NCBI GenBank assembly: GCA_910585015.1
Contig: CAJUCT010000012.1
Coordinates: 22,935-86,934, forward strand
DNA length: 64,000 bases
Origin: an uncultured Acetatifactor sp.
GTDB taxonomy: Bacteria; Bacillota; Clostridia; Lachnospirales; Lachnospiraceae
Reading direction: 5' to 3'
The position numbers and the translations under genes were made by a program. Position 1 is the first letter of the stretch. The number at the start of each line of letters is the position of its first letter. Shown piece by piece: positions 26,339-35,901 of this stretch. A model generated the notes under the pieces. That model did not search any database and had not been told where the DNA came from. It saw only the letters and a program-made list of their open reading frames with translations.

Positions 26339-26878
26339 TTAGTTTTCCAACTCTATGATATCCGTATAGACCATGCCGCTTCCTGTGTATAGTGGCCCCT
26401 CTGCTCTGCCGCAGATATGGTTTACTGTTACTGTCGCTATGTTACACGGCACAATTTTGTCGATGATATGTTCCAATTCTCCTACCTGCCCTGCCAGTTC
26501 CAGCATTGTATGAATTGTCATCTTATATCCCTGCTGAAAATCTGTCTCGATTAAAACATCCGCTTTATCGCTTAGTATCCCGATTTTCTCGGCCAAAACC
26601 CTGATAGTGTAGGGCAACTTGTTCACCCACCTGGCCTGAAGCTTTCTCCTCCTGCTCTCAAGATCATCCTCCTGAGCAGGATAGATTTCCAAAAGCCTTT
26701 CAAACCGCGCAATTCCATATTCATCGGCGGTTGAGATAAAACGGTTATACAAAATCCTGTCAACTCCGCTCCACATAATAGCAAATTCCGGATTTTCTGC
26801 TTCCAGAGCCATCACAGGCTCTTTGTATTTCTGCATGAACGCAGGCAGATAGGACACAAGGTCAACTTCTCTTATCAT
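26339..26878 (-). CDS. Baseplate protein, DUF2313 (XkdU/YmfQ-like)
   Basis: The 179-residue protein has the features of the DUF2313 family that sits between baseplate J and tail fibre in PBSX and Mu-like phages: MIREVDLVSYLPAFMQKYKEP, a central RFERLLEIYPAQEDDLESRRRKLQARW segment and a beta-rich end. It probably links the wedge to the fibre. It overlaps the baseplate J gene by 4 bp (ATGA), indicating coupled translation. Confidence 0.8.
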   Translation of the reverse strand: MIREVDLVSYLPAFMQKYKEPVMALEAENPEFAIMWSGVDRILYNRFISTADEYGIARFERLLEIYPAQEDDLESRRRKLQARWVNKLPYTIRVLAEKIGILSDKADVLIETDFQQGYKMTIHTMLELAGQVGELEHIIDKIVPCNIATVTVNHICGRAEGPLYTGSGMVYTDIIELEN

Positions 26879-28077
26879 CCACTCACACCCCCCAACACGG
26901 GAATTTCGTACATACCCAGCGTCATATTTGCCGCATCTCCATTCAGGTGAGTATCCATAATATCCTCCACGCCTTTGATCGCCAGGATACGGGATTCGAC
27001 CTGGCTTATCCGGATTATGGTAAAACTACTGTCTGCCCATTCCTGCCTGAGCTCTTGCAGGTAGGCGTCCACCGCTTTCATAATAGGCGCTTTTAGGCTG
27101 CTCCATGAGTACCCTTCATCAAATATCACTGTGGTTTTGACCTCTATGATTACTGGTTGTGCGCTTTGGACACTGACAACGTGGCCAATGGGCGCAAGTC
27201 CGTATCCTTCGCCGGCATTTTCTTCCGGATCCAGTATGGTCTGGATATTGTTCAGAAGGATAGTGCTGGCCGCCCCGAAATCGTTAGAATTGGTCACCGT
27301 CACCAGTATAGTTCCACCTACGGTCAATTTTTTCTCATATGCTGCCGTATAAACGGCTGACAGCCACGCGGCGACTTCCCCTGTCACTTCTCTGAGCGTG
27401 GATTCGCACCAAGCCTTGACCGCGTCGGTGGGAACCATTTCCGCCGGCCGGATGTCACCGTTCCACACCCGGGTAATTTTCACGTCTCCTACCCCTTCAA
27501 TGCTCCTAACTTTTTCCAAATAATCCGCACGGTTGCCACTAAATGACTGTTCACTAAAGCTGTCAAAATACCGCTGTCTTAGATGCTCCGTATCTTCTTC
27601 ATCTTCACCTGGAATCAGAATATCGGTCAGCTTGGCAGTTTCCAGCCCCTGGATGTAATCCATGGGAATCATCTGCCCCATATACTGATTCCCCACACCC
27701 CCCGGCGTTTCACACTGCACCTGGTATTGTCCGGGAGAAAGCCGCTTAGTGACTACATAGTTCATATCACCGATATTGAACCGGCGGCCGGTCACTTCAA
27801 CGGTATCGGGAGTGAACACCCCTTGCAGTACGGCATGGGTTGCCGGCTCTGGGACAATCCCCCTGTCCTTGCAAAGCAAAATCAAATATTCCCTTGCTGC
27901 CGTATCACCATAAGAATTTTTTATGAGATATTCCAATTCAACGTACAGTATCGCAAGTTCATTTGCCGTTGATTCAATGGTGTCATAGATCAAGGCACTG
28001 GGTCTCTTGTCCAGCTTGTCGGGCACACGGGACAGCATCCGTTCCCGTAGAAAATCATCTGTCATGTTCTCATACAT
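26875..28077 (-). CDS. Baseplate J-like protein (XkdT-like)
   Basis: Baseplate wedge component of contractile tails. The 400 residues match the baseplate-J layout: an N-terminal helix region (LYVELEYLIKNSYGDTAAREYLILLCKDRGI), the beta domain with GGVGNQYMGQMIPMDYIQGLETAKL, the conserved GEDEEDTEHLRQRYFDSFSEQSFSGN, and a C-terminal domain ending in PVLGGVSG. It lies directly after the DUF2634 gene with no spacing. Confidence 0.88.
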   Translation of the reverse strand: MYENMTDDFLRERMLSRVPDKLDKRPSALIYDTIESTANELAILYVELEYLIKNSYGDTAAREYLILLCKDRGIVPEPATHAVLQGVFTPDTVEVTGRRFNIGDMNYVVTKRLSPGQYQVQCETPGGVGNQYMGQMIPMDYIQGLETAKLTDILIPGEDEEDTEHLRQRYFDSFSEQSFSGNRADYLEKVRSIEGVGDVKITRVWNGDIRPAEMVPTDAVKAWCESTLREVTGEVAAWLSAVYTAAYEKKLTVGGTILVTVTNSNDFGAASTILLNNIQTILDPEENAGEGYGLAPIGHVVSVQSAQPVIIEVKTTVIFDEGYSWSSLKAPIMKAVDAYLQELRQEWADSSFTIIRISQVESRILAIKGVEDIMDTHLNGDAANMTLGMYEIPVLGGVSG

Positions 28078-28482
28078 TTAAACGTTCACCTCTCTTTCTG
28101 TCGGAATATTACCATAGATGGTATGGACACTGAATGTAGTTCGCACCACACCTTTCACGCTGGTGTCATGTTCAAAGTCCGTCACACTGAGGATTCTGGA
28201 ATCCATGCGCAGAGCTTCCGTGATTCTGCGTTCCAGTTCCGCGCAAACCCAGTTCACAGGTTCGCCGTACAAGTCAATTGTTTCTATTCCATACCACCAG
28301 GGATAGATGATGTACTGATACCGTTCAGTGTTCAATATCCTGAAAATGGCCTGTTTCAGTGCCTCCTGGTTATCTACCAAGCCTCTGACGGAATCGCCGC
28401 TTAAATCCATTCTGTAAGTCATGCTGGGCTGCTCTTCTATTTCAAATTCCTGGTTCAGGAAACCTACTGTTGATGGAATCAT
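28078..28482 (-). CDS. Baseplate protein, DUF2634 (XkdS-like)
   Basis: A 134-residue member of the DUF2634 / gp25-like wedge family, judged by MTYRMDLSGDSVRGLVDNQEA, FRILNTERYQYIIYPWWYGIE and DSRILSVTDFEHD. Such proteins form the inner baseplate that starts sheath polymerisation. Its ATG overlaps the stop of the DUF2577 gene, and the next gene starts right after its stop. Confidence 0.82.
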   Translation of the reverse strand: MIPSTVGFLNQEFEIEEQPSMTYRMDLSGDSVRGLVDNQEALKQAIFRILNTERYQYIIYPWWYGIETIDLYGEPVNWVCAELERRITEALRMDSRILSVTDFEHDTSVKGVVRTTFSVHTIYGNIPTEREVNV

Positions 28483-28928
28483 CTTCTGCCTCCAATCCTA
28501 TCCAGTACAATGTATTTCTGGCCCTCCTGCTGCCTTAGCAGAATAACTTCGTCACCGGCCGCCAGACCATTATGCATAATGATTTTTTTCTTTCCTGTCA
28601 TTTTGTGAATATGCGCAAGGTTTTCCGCATCAGATGTCAGTTCAATAGCATCTCCGCCCCATGTACCTGTTACAGTGTGATTATGTATGTCAAGACTGCT
28701 TTCCGTCAGCCAGTCAACAGTGACCATCATGTCGTAATCAGTTACGCTCCTGGCAAGAATCAACTGCTTTTCACCCAGATCCATCTTTTGCTCCACATTA
28801 ATTTTCAGCGGTGCTGTAGTCACCACTTTTCCGAAGCACACGTTTACAGGCTTTTTTGCTTCCATGGCTTCTATTGCTGCCTTTTTCAGTGTTTCAACAA
28901 GTTCATTTGCATCAGCCAACAAAGTCAC
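28479..28928 (-). CDS. Baseplate-associated protein, DUF2577 (XkdR-like)
   Basis: A 149-residue protein recognised by position and by the DUF2577 pattern: VCFGKVVTTAPLKINVEQKM near the N terminus, a beta core and EVILLRQQEGQKYIVLDRIG at the C terminus. PBSX-type tails carry it between the hub and the DUF2634 gene. Overlaps both neighbours (17 bp and 4 bp). Confidence 0.78.
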   Translation of the reverse strand: MTLLADANELVETLKKAAIEAMEAKKPVNVCFGKVVTTAPLKINVEQKMDLGEKQLILARSVTDYDMMVTVDWLTESSLDIHNHTVTGTWGGDAIELTSDAENLAHIHKMTGKKKIIMHNGLAAGDEVILLRQQEGQKYIVLDRIGGRR

Positions 28929-29904
28929 CTCCTCTAAGTGTCAAATCCATCCAGTGTTCACCTTCCTTGTAGGTATGAGCGCACTTCTCCACAAGCATCC
29001 AGTTTTTCAGTTTCATGTCTCCAAGATCAAGGTTGATTATCACCATTGAACCCGCCCTGACTCTGTTGTCTCCAAGGGCGTTTGTGATTTTCAGACTGCG
29101 GGTCTTTTTGTTATATAGCTTCAGCAGAGCGTCTGCTTTTACCTGTCCATTTTCTCCTTTCTGCAGTGTGTCAAAGTATTGCAGGATCCCCCATTTATTG
29201 ATATTTGAGAAATCCTGCGCGATATAAACGTCCCTATAACCGGAATCTTCATTGTCATAAGTCAGCTTGATTTTGTTGTATGTGTTATCATCAATAGATG
29301 ATGTATAATCAAAATTTTCACCTGTTTCTTCATCAATCATGAGATAGGCCCCCGGAACTCCCACATACATGGACGGCAGGCCCTTCAAGGTCAGTTTTCC
29401 AAAATCGTCAAACAGAACATACATTTCCCCGGTATTGGTCAATGTCAGATCAAGGGCATTAGAGATCATTTCAAACAGAGACGTATTCTCTTCAACCCGG
29501 GACTCTATCACAAAGCCTGTATCCTCCAGAGTGCCGACGTTCAATGCATAATCGGCAGCTATCATCTCTATAAACTGTGCGGCCGTCTTGCCCTCATATA
29601 CTTGGGTATCTTTGTTTTTCAAATACCGCAGCTGGTCATAGGCGGTGACGGTAATGATTTGTTCTTTTGTCCTCTGCTGTTTGAACACAAAGCCAAAAAA
29701 CACATTATCGTCATCAACCTTCAGCCTGACCGGGCAGCCCTCCGAGAAATCCAACATATCATCCTTCAGTACTTTGAATACTAACTTTCCAGGTGTACTC
29801 TTTCGCTCTGTGGACCATTCAATCCCTTCCTGGACCGCGGGCTGGTATGCCTTTGTTCCTGATTCGTCTCCAATTAGCAATTCTACATTCAATTCGATCA
29901 CCAC
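28912..29904 (-). CDS. Tail hub protein, XkdQ/gpD-like
   Basis: The 330-residue protein resembles the XkdQ hub that closes the tail tube at the baseplate: EWSTERKSTPGKLVFKVLKDD, VKLDFGFVF-type beta strands (FFGFVFKQQRTKEQIITVTAYDQLRYL), and YKEGEHWMDLTLRGGDFVG at the end. The hub lies next to the LysM gene as in PBSX. No lysozyme or peptidase domain is visible in it. Confidence 0.78.
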   Translation of the reverse strand: MVIELNVELLIGDESGTKAYQPAVQEGIEWSTERKSTPGKLVFKVLKDDMLDFSEGCPVRLKVDDDNVFFGFVFKQQRTKEQIITVTAYDQLRYLKNKDTQVYEGKTAAQFIEMIAADYALNVGTLEDTGFVIESRVEENTSLFEMISNALDLTLTNTGEMYVLFDDFGKLTLKGLPSMYVGVPGAYLMIDEETGENFDYTSSIDDNTYNKIKLTYDNEDSGYRDVYIAQDFSNINKWGILQYFDTLQKGENGQVKADALLKLYNKKTRSLKITNALGDNRVRAGSMVIINLDLGDMKLKNWMLVEKCAHTYKEGEHWMDLTLRGGDFVG

Positions 29905-29908
29905 TTTC

Positions 29909-30598
29909 TTATGCTGCCGGGATAGTCAACACCTGTCCAGGATAGATTAGATTAGGGTTACCGCCAATGACGCCCTGATTCGCGTTATAGATGACTGTAT
30001 ACTTTGAACCACTTCCATAGAATTTTTTGGCAAGGTTCCACAGGCAGTCACCCTTTGCCACTACATATGTCTGCGACGCTGCCGGGGCAGGGGAATTGTT
30101 CGTTTCCCGCTGGGGCAGTACGCTGGCCTGGGGCTTTGAATCGGCAATCCTGATATTCACCGTCTTGGTTCCATAATCCCGCCACTGCTTTAAGGTAAAC
30201 TGCACCTGGAAGTCAAAACCATTTCCCGCGTCCTCCGTAATTTTGTAATCCTCCAGGGATACCGTGATATTTGTGTTCAGCAATTCCTTCCTGGAAGGGA
30301 CTTTTCTACACACGATGAACTGGAACGGCTTATTGCTGGATTTCAGGGTCTCAAAGAAATCAAAAAAATAGCCTGCCTCCTTAAAGCCTGACTTATAGAC
30401 TGCATATGGATATTCCATCTGCGGAATTTCACATTCAAACTCTATGTCAGTCAGCCCCGCTTTTTTTAGGATGTTAATTTCCCCCTCATTAATAAGTTTT
30501 ACTGTCCTGTTGCTTCCATTAATCTTTATCTGAATCTTTTCAGGGGTGACGGGCAGCAAGCAGCTGCCCATATATACATCATATCCACTTCCCGCCAT
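29909..30598 (-). CDS. LysM-domain tail protein (XkdP-like)
   Basis: The 229-residue protein has a beta-rich N-terminal part (GSCLLPVTPEKIQIKINGSNRTVKL) and a C-terminal LysM domain (about 175-227: YVVAKGDCLWNLAKKFYGSG ... NLIYPGQVLTIP), linked by a Pro/Ala/Ser-rich segment. LysM would bind peptidoglycan as the tail contracts. It is directly adjacent to the tape-measure gene. Confidence 0.87.
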   Translation of the reverse strand: MAGSGYDVYMGSCLLPVTPEKIQIKINGSNRTVKLINEGEINILKKAGLTDIEFECEIPQMEYPYAVYKSGFKEAGYFFDFFETLKSSNKPFQFIVCRKVPSRKELLNTNITVSLEDYKITEDAGNGFDFQVQFTLKQWRDYGTKTVNIRIADSKPQASVLPQRETNNSPAPAASQTYVVAKGDCLWNLAKKFYGSGSKYTVIYNANQGVIGGNPNLIYPGQVLTIPAA

Positions 30599-33373
30599 TT
30601 ACTCATGCACTCCTTCCGCCATGCTGTCAACCGCTTCGTTCACTGAGTTCGTCAGTCTGCTTATAAATCCGTCCAAATCGTCACCGCTGTTGACAGTATT
30701 CTGCATCCCTGACATATCAATGCTGATTTCAGCAGTCGTAAATCTGTTCACTGCTTCCTGCTCCGCAATATCCCTCATATATTTCAGTTCTTCCTGGGTG
30801 ATGTCCAGGGAATCCCTGATTGCCCCGGTATTCTCGGAAATGCCGTCAAGTTCATCGTTTATGCCTGAATCATCTGTTAAATCCTTAAGGTTTGGACCGT
30901 AATCTTCCGGATCAAATTCATTTGTACTGCCAAACAGGTCTGACAGACTGAAATTGTCAATAGCCTCCGCTATCTTATCTCCGCGCCGCACCCCGGCATC
31001 CCATGCCTCCCCATACTCGACCCGGGAAATATGCCAGTCCTCACCATTGATTTTGGTCACGATTTCTTTGCCCTGACCAAATGTATTATCAACCCATTCC
31101 TCAAGGTCATCCCGCCAGCCCTGGACCGACCCGGCAAGACTTGATCCAAATAGCGTATCAATCGCGCTGGCCAGGGTTTGCAGGAGCCCAAGGACGCAAT
31201 CAACCATATCAAAAAACAGCCGGGCTACCGCCCCGGTAGGATCCGTAAAAACATTGGCAAAATAGTTGGCAAAGTCCGCAATATAATTCCATAATACCGC
31301 GACTATATCAATGACTATATTTATTAATGCAGCGAATAAGTTGCGGACAAACGCATCCGCAACTTGCAATGAACCCATAATAATACCAATTCCGGAATTT
31401 GCGGCTCCCGTCGCCTTTGCAATCCAGCTGCACAGAGCCACCAGGGCCGCGACCAAAGCTATGATAAGAATAATTATCCACACAACCGGGCAGGCGTACA
31501 TTGCGCTGTTCAGCCCCATCTGTGCCGTTGTTTCAGCCCAAGTTGCCCCGGTTGCTATCATGGTAGCAGCTGCCAGCAATCCCTTTCCCACCGCTACAGC
31601 GCCGGCAGTGGCAGCTGATGCAAATTCCAGCCCCTCGGTGATCGCCAGGTATGCCCCATATACAGCCAGGGCTGCTACTATACCGTATATGATAGGAGAT
31701 ATCCATGACCAGTTATCAACAACCGCCTGGACAAAGTCCAATGCGCCGCCCAGCAGCCAGGAAAGAATACCCATTATAAACTGTAAGCCAAGCGTGAAGC
31801 CGCCCAAGACGGTCTGTATCGCTCCCCAGTGGCCCGTGATCGCATCCACAAATAAAATTACATAGGGATACAACTGGCTTCCTACCACTTCTTTCATCTC
31901 ACCCCAGGCGTTGGTCATCTGGATGATCTTGCCCTCCGGAGTATTGCTCATGGATTCATACAGGCCGCCCCAGGACTCTGCGATCACTGCATTGATTGCG
32001 GCGGCGGCCTGTACCTCCTGTGACGCGTCCAGATATTCTTCACCAATAGCCGCAATAATCTGTTCCTGGGTTGCGGTCCCTTCAATAATGGCTTTCTGGG
32101 CTTCGGAAAACGCAAAGCCCTTTTGGGTCATAGCGTCATAGGACCCGGACATGATTTTCCCCAGCCCTTCCGCATATTGCGCCATTGCGCCGCTGTCCAG
32201 TTCACCGCCTCCAGACATACCCATTGCATAGTCCGCAAGAGTATCCATCATCATTTCAATAGCTGCAGTATCTGAAAAATATGTCGAAAACTCCACTGCT
32301 CCGGCAATCATGACTTCATCACGATAGATACCCTTGGACTGGATTTCTGAGGCTTTTCCGGTGATGGTGTTAAATGCCGCCGTCAGCGCCTGGGTGTCTG
32401 CCGATACCGCCACACTGTCAATCTGATCCTGAATACCGTTAATTTCCGCAACGGCTTCAGAGGTGTCAGCTGTAACCTTCGAGACCGAATCAGGATCCAG
32501 TGTATTGGCAAGCACGGCCATCAGCTGTAATTCCGCGTTCCGTTGTGTATCAAACGCTTCTGTGCATTCTTCTATCCAGCTGATTACCTTCTTGATGCCC
32601 GCCAGCCCGGTATAGTCCTTTACAACCTGTGAAATCATTGACCGCAGATGTCCTGCCTTGTCAGTGCCCTGCGCAATTTCCCGGTTAAACTGTCCCTGTT
32701 CATTTACTCCATCTCTTATATAGCGCTCCGTGGCGGAGATCGTCTGGTTCAGACGCAGATACGCAGTATTTGCAGCAGATACATCCATATTCCGCATTGC
32801 TTCACTTAGATCGTTTTGCCTCTGGACTGCTGTGTTCAACTGCAAACGTAACCGCTCCAGCTCTGCATTAGCTGTATCCGTCCCCATATTCAGGGGATTG
32901 CTTTCTATCTGCCGAATGCGATCCCGGATGTTGTCAATTCTAACCGCCATAGTATTCAGATTTTGGAATGCTTCGGGCGGAAAAATGTTAGCATTGTATG
33001 CCTGTCTAGCAATAGCGTCCTGAGTGCTGCACAGCTGCTGCAGCATTGCGTCTGCGCTTTGGACCTCCTGCCGGAATCGGTCAAGACCGGTACTGGTAAA
33101 CACCTCCAGACTCTCCGATTGCCAGCGCACCGGTATCTCTACAGGCGCGGGCTGACTGTTCAGCGCCTCATTCATGGCATCAAGCGCGGCGGTTGTCTGG
33201 CTGATCTCATTTCTTGCCGTTTCAATGCCGCTTGTGTCAATGTCCGCACTCATGCTTTCCTGCATGTCGTACATTGCGGACACCACAAGGTTCACTTCGT
33301 TTATGATATTGTATATAGCCCCGGTAAACTGACCATTCACTTCAATCCCTGTCTGGATACTTGCCATTTTCAT
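30599..33373 (-). CDS. Tape measure protein (XkdO-like)
   Basis: The 924-residue protein sets tail length. The N-terminal half is largely helical and coiled coil (RIRQIESNPLNMGTDTANAELERLRLQ). The middle holds hydrophobic segments rich in Gly, Ala, Ile and Val (WVIILIIALVAALVALCSWIAKATG) that may enter the target membrane, and the C terminus is helical. By the usual ~1.5 angstrom per residue relation a tail of about 140 nm is expected (inference). The ATG at 33373 overlaps the stop of the frameshifted chaperone frame; an alternative ATG lies two codons in. Confidence 0.87.
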   Translation of the reverse strand: MKMASIQTGIEVNGQFTGAIYNIINEVNLVVSAMYDMQESMSADIDTSGIETARNEISQTTAALDAMNEALNSQPAPVEIPVRWQSESLEVFTSTGLDRFRQEVQSADAMLQQLCSTQDAIARQAYNANIFPPEAFQNLNTMAVRIDNIRDRIRQIESNPLNMGTDTANAELERLRLQLNTAVQRQNDLSEAMRNMDVSAANTAYLRLNQTISATERYIRDGVNEQGQFNREIAQGTDKAGHLRSMISQVVKDYTGLAGIKKVISWIEECTEAFDTQRNAELQLMAVLANTLDPDSVSKVTADTSEAVAEINGIQDQIDSVAVSADTQALTAAFNTITGKASEIQSKGIYRDEVMIAGAVEFSTYFSDTAAIEMMMDTLADYAMGMSGGGELDSGAMAQYAEGLGKIMSGSYDAMTQKGFAFSEAQKAIIEGTATQEQIIAAIGEEYLDASQEVQAAAAINAVIAESWGGLYESMSNTPEGKIIQMTNAWGEMKEVVGSQLYPYVILFVDAITGHWGAIQTVLGGFTLGLQFIMGILSWLLGGALDFVQAVVDNWSWISPIIYGIVAALAVYGAYLAITEGLEFASAATAGAVAVGKGLLAAATMIATGATWAETTAQMGLNSAMYACPVVWIIILIIALVAALVALCSWIAKATGAANSGIGIIMGSLQVADAFVRNLFAALINIVIDIVAVLWNYIADFANYFANVFTDPTGAVARLFFDMVDCVLGLLQTLASAIDTLFGSSLAGSVQGWRDDLEEWVDNTFGQGKEIVTKINGEDWHISRVEYGEAWDAGVRRGDKIAEAIDNFSLSDLFGSTNEFDPEDYGPNLKDLTDDSGINDELDGISENTGAIRDSLDITQEELKYMRDIAEQEAVNRFTTAEISIDMSGMQNTVNSGDDLDGFISRLTNSVNEAVDSMAEGVHE

Positions 33374-33576
33374 CGCCTGCCTTTCTTTCTCTTCGCCTGT
33401 CTTTCTGCTTTTTCCTTCTCCTTCTTGTCGTTCTCTATCTTGATTTTAATGGCAGCGATTGTAAACGCCTTTTCCCGTTCATCCATCTCCAAAAACGCGG
33501 ATGGAAGGATATGCAGTTTGTGGAGAGCGTAGTAGGCAAAGTTTGCCTCGGCATCGCCCTCCTCGATCAGTTTTTT
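33370..33576 (-). CDS. Frameshift extension of the tail assembly chaperone
   Basis: The slippery heptamer A AAA AAC (33570-33576) lies in the correct phase one codon before the XkdN-like stop. A -1 shift there opens a frame of about 67 codons (KLIEEGDAEANFAYYALHKL to a Lys/Arg-rich end) that stops at 33370-33372, overlapping the tape-measure ATG. This reproduces the lambda G/GT layout found in most long-tailed phages, where a minor extended chaperone binds the tape measure. The region has no start signal of its own. Confidence 0.78.
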   Translation of the reverse strand, partial: KKLIEEGDAEANFAYYALHKLHILPSAFLEMDEREKAFTIAAIKIKIENDKKEKEKAERQAKRKKGRR

Positions 33577-33998
33577 GCTTCCTTTACCTCGTCCTCAAGT
33601 GTCCTGTTGAATCCCTGGAACTTCTGTATCCACGCACACAGTTCCGAATATTCGCCCGAATCATCCACCAGCGCATACAGCAATTCCTCGGGTGTCTTAA
33701 CGCCATAGGAATCCTGCAGCGCGGCATCATACAGATCCGGATAGACTGTGGACTCACAGATCATCTTATTCAAATACTGGGATGTGTTCACTCTGGGCCT
33801 GAACATGTTGGGCTTGCCGGTGACTTGCACCTCAATAGTGCAGCTATCCCGCAGGGAATCATTTTCTTTTGATGTCAGATGCCGGAACTCCCACTCCACA
33901 GGCTTTCCCGCCTCATCACACAGGGATGCCGTAGGCGCGTAATAACCGTTATCCTTCTCTTTCTTATTGGACTTCATAAATAACGCAAATTTAGACAT
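33567..33998 (-). CDS. Tail assembly chaperone (XkdN-like)
   Basis: The 143-residue protein belongs by position and pattern to the XkdN family: MSKFALFMKSNKKEKDNGYYA, EWEFRHLTSKENDSLRDSCT, and KTPEELLYALVDDSGEYSELCAWIQKFQGFN. It helps tube and tape-measure assembly and is usually absent from the mature particle. Its 3' end carries the -1 slippery site described in the next entry downstream. Confidence 0.82.
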   Translation of the reverse strand: MSKFALFMKSNKKEKDNGYYAPTASLCDEAGKPVEWEFRHLTSKENDSLRDSCTIEVQVTGKPNMFRPRVNTSQYLNKMICESTVYPDLYDAALQDSYGVKTPEELLYALVDDSGEYSELCAWIQKFQGFNRTLEDEVKEAKN

Positions 33999-34068
33999 TT
34001 TTATTCCTCCTCTTATTGTTATTGTTTACCCCTGCGCAAAGCTCATATAGAGCCGCGCAGGGTATTGC

Positions 34069-34551
34069 TTAGTTCGTGGCGAAGCCACTCATTTCATTGA
34101 ATTTCTCTGGCATATCCCATTCTTCGAATGTTCCGGAAAGTTCTTCGTCCAGAATTTCTTCCCCTGCCTGGAATTTTGCAAGTGTGAACGTGTCACACAG
34201 GCAGCCTCTGTGAATGATCGTCTGCCTCCCTACTGTACTGCTGGGATCCTCGTTGCTCACCTGGATCTCAAAATACGGCATTTCCCCGGTTTTCTGGTAA
34301 TGGTTGGCCATTTCCCGAAAAACAGACTGGTTATAGTGTGCCGTGCCGCTCCATGTACCTTTTCCGCCAGCCGCCTTATGTCCCATACCTACCTTACCCA
34401 GGATCGGAACATCCGTGATGTTTACCTCCCACTTACTCTCAAATTCGGTAAGGCTCATGAAATTGAAGCGTCTACCATTGAGCGTAATAAAACACTCCGC
34501 AAGACTGCCATATACGGCGTCCTTTGCGTCCATAATTACATTCTGACCCAT
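34069..34551 (-). CDS. Tail tube protein (XkdM-like)
   Basis: Forms the inner tube that penetrates the target. From the ATG at 34551 (AAAGGAG upstream) it has 160 residues. Family features are DAVYGSLAECFITLNGRRFNFMSLTEFE near the N terminus and GTWSGTAHYNQSVFREM, with a beta-rich rest. It follows the sheath gene, the standard order for contractile tails. Confidence 0.85.
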   Translation of the reverse strand: MGQNVIMDAKDAVYGSLAECFITLNGRRFNFMSLTEFESKWEVNITDVPILGKVGMGHKAAGGKGTWSGTAHYNQSVFREMANHYQKTGEMPYFEIQVSNEDPSSTVGRQTIIHRGCLCDTFTLAKFQAGEEILDEELSGTFEEWDMPEKFNEMSGFATN

Positions 34552-34589
34552 TTGCTCTCCTTTGCTTAAAAGAACGGTCTGCACAATTT

Positions 34590-35900
34590 CTAGCAGATTG
34601 TGCAGACCATATACAATTTGCTCATGGTGTTTACCACCGTAACACTGTCGGAAATCACAACAGACTTCTTAGACTCTCCCTGTTCCACTGTCACATCACT
34701 TTCGGAGAAATCTTCGATTGCCCGTATCTTCTCCAGTTCCCGGTGATGCGCCACAATGTCGGACCAGAGAGAGGTCCTGCCGGCGGCATCATTGGGAATG
34801 ACCCCCAGATACTTCGTGCTGAATAATACCGCAATATCATTCCCCAGCTGATCAATCACGCGGACGGTCTGGTTATCCTTGAAGATATCTCCTTCCGTAT
34901 CTGTTGTGGTCACCTTACTGTTGATATCCTCCAGAACACGGATATCCGAATTGACCTTATGCAGTACGAACTCACCATTGTCAATACACTGTCCCAGCTG
35001 TGTCTGGGTGTATTCCGTATCCACCGCAAAGGAACCATTATATACCATGTTCTGGCAGGACCTGTTCACTTCACAGCCGCATTGCGCCCCGGTCACCCAG
35101 TATACAAGGGACGCCTCCGGCCAATCCTCATCCAGGGTCCTGTTTTTCACGCTGATGACCCCCATATAGTCCGCCGCTGCCGCCCGGTAAAGCACCAGCT
35201 GGAACTTGATGCCCATCTCGTCACGCAGCCGCTTGTTGAAGGCAATATACAGTTTCTTCGTGATCTCATCTGTCACTACGGCTCCCATGACATTGTAAGT
35301 GTAAGATTCAATCTTATTCAAGTAGGTCTGATGCGCCGTGCCGTCAACAGTTCCGTTGGCGCCGCCCGTCAAAGGCGCCGCGGCAGTAACCGTAAGTTCT
35401 GCATCCGCCTTGAACCTCACGTAGTCATTGGCAGTAAGCTCCTCTGCCGCCTTGACCGTCTGTGAATCAACCTTGGCTGTCCCAAGGTAAGTTACCACAT
35501 CAAACTTTTTTGCGTCATCCGCGTTTTCCTGGATCACGATTTTCAGGTCGTTTCCCCTTGTGCCGCCATATAACGCTGTCGCAAAAGCGTTTTCTGCCTT
35601 TGCGCCGCCCCCGTTCAGCCGGTAAGCATATAATGTTCTGGCGCTCAGAAATAAATCCCTGAGACCTTTCAGCCGGGGATCGTCAATCGTGTACCCAAAG
35701 ATCCTTCTGCTGTCCTTCTGCCACTCCTCACTGGTCACCTCAAATACTTCATTTTCCCTGCCCCAGTCCAGTTCCAGAGGCATGGTTGCAATGCCCCTGT
35801 CGGACAGGGCCGCGGATGCTGATGCCGCCGATACAAAATGGATATATGTACCGGGCAGCTTTTTGTTCTGTGTCGTAAAACTACCGCCACCTAAAGCCAT
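34590..35900 (-). CDS. Contractile tail sheath protein (XkdK-like)
   Basis: The sheath marks the particle as contractile (myovirus/R-type). The 436 residues have the XkdK layout: GTYIHFVSAASASAALSDRG at the N terminus, DPRLKGLRDLFLSARTLYAYRLNGG, the GGANG variable insertion, and a C-terminal domain with RVLEDINS and DFSESDVTVEQGESKKSVVI that joins neighbouring subunits. Only the small 35902 gene separates it from the tail-completion gene. Confidence 0.9.
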   Translation of the reverse strand: MALGGGSFTTQNKKLPGTYIHFVSAASASAALSDRGIATMPLELDWGRENEVFEVTSEEWQKDSRRIFGYTIDDPRLKGLRDLFLSARTLYAYRLNGGGAKAENAFATALYGGTRGNDLKIVIQENADDAKKFDVVTYLGTAKVDSQTVKAAEELTANDYVRFKADAELTVTAAAPLTGGANGTVDGTAHQTYLNKIESYTYNVMGAVVTDEITKKLYIAFNKRLRDEMGIKFQLVLYRAAAADYMGVISVKNRTLDEDWPEASLVYWVTGAQCGCEVNRSCQNMVYNGSFAVDTEYTQTQLGQCIDNGEFVLHKVNSDIRVLEDINSKVTTTDTEGDIFKDNQTVRVIDQLGNDIAVLFSTKYLGVIPNDAAGRTSLWSDIVAHHRELEKIRAIEDFSESDVTVEQGESKKSVVISDSVTVVNTMSKLYMVCTIC

Positions 35901-35901
35901 A

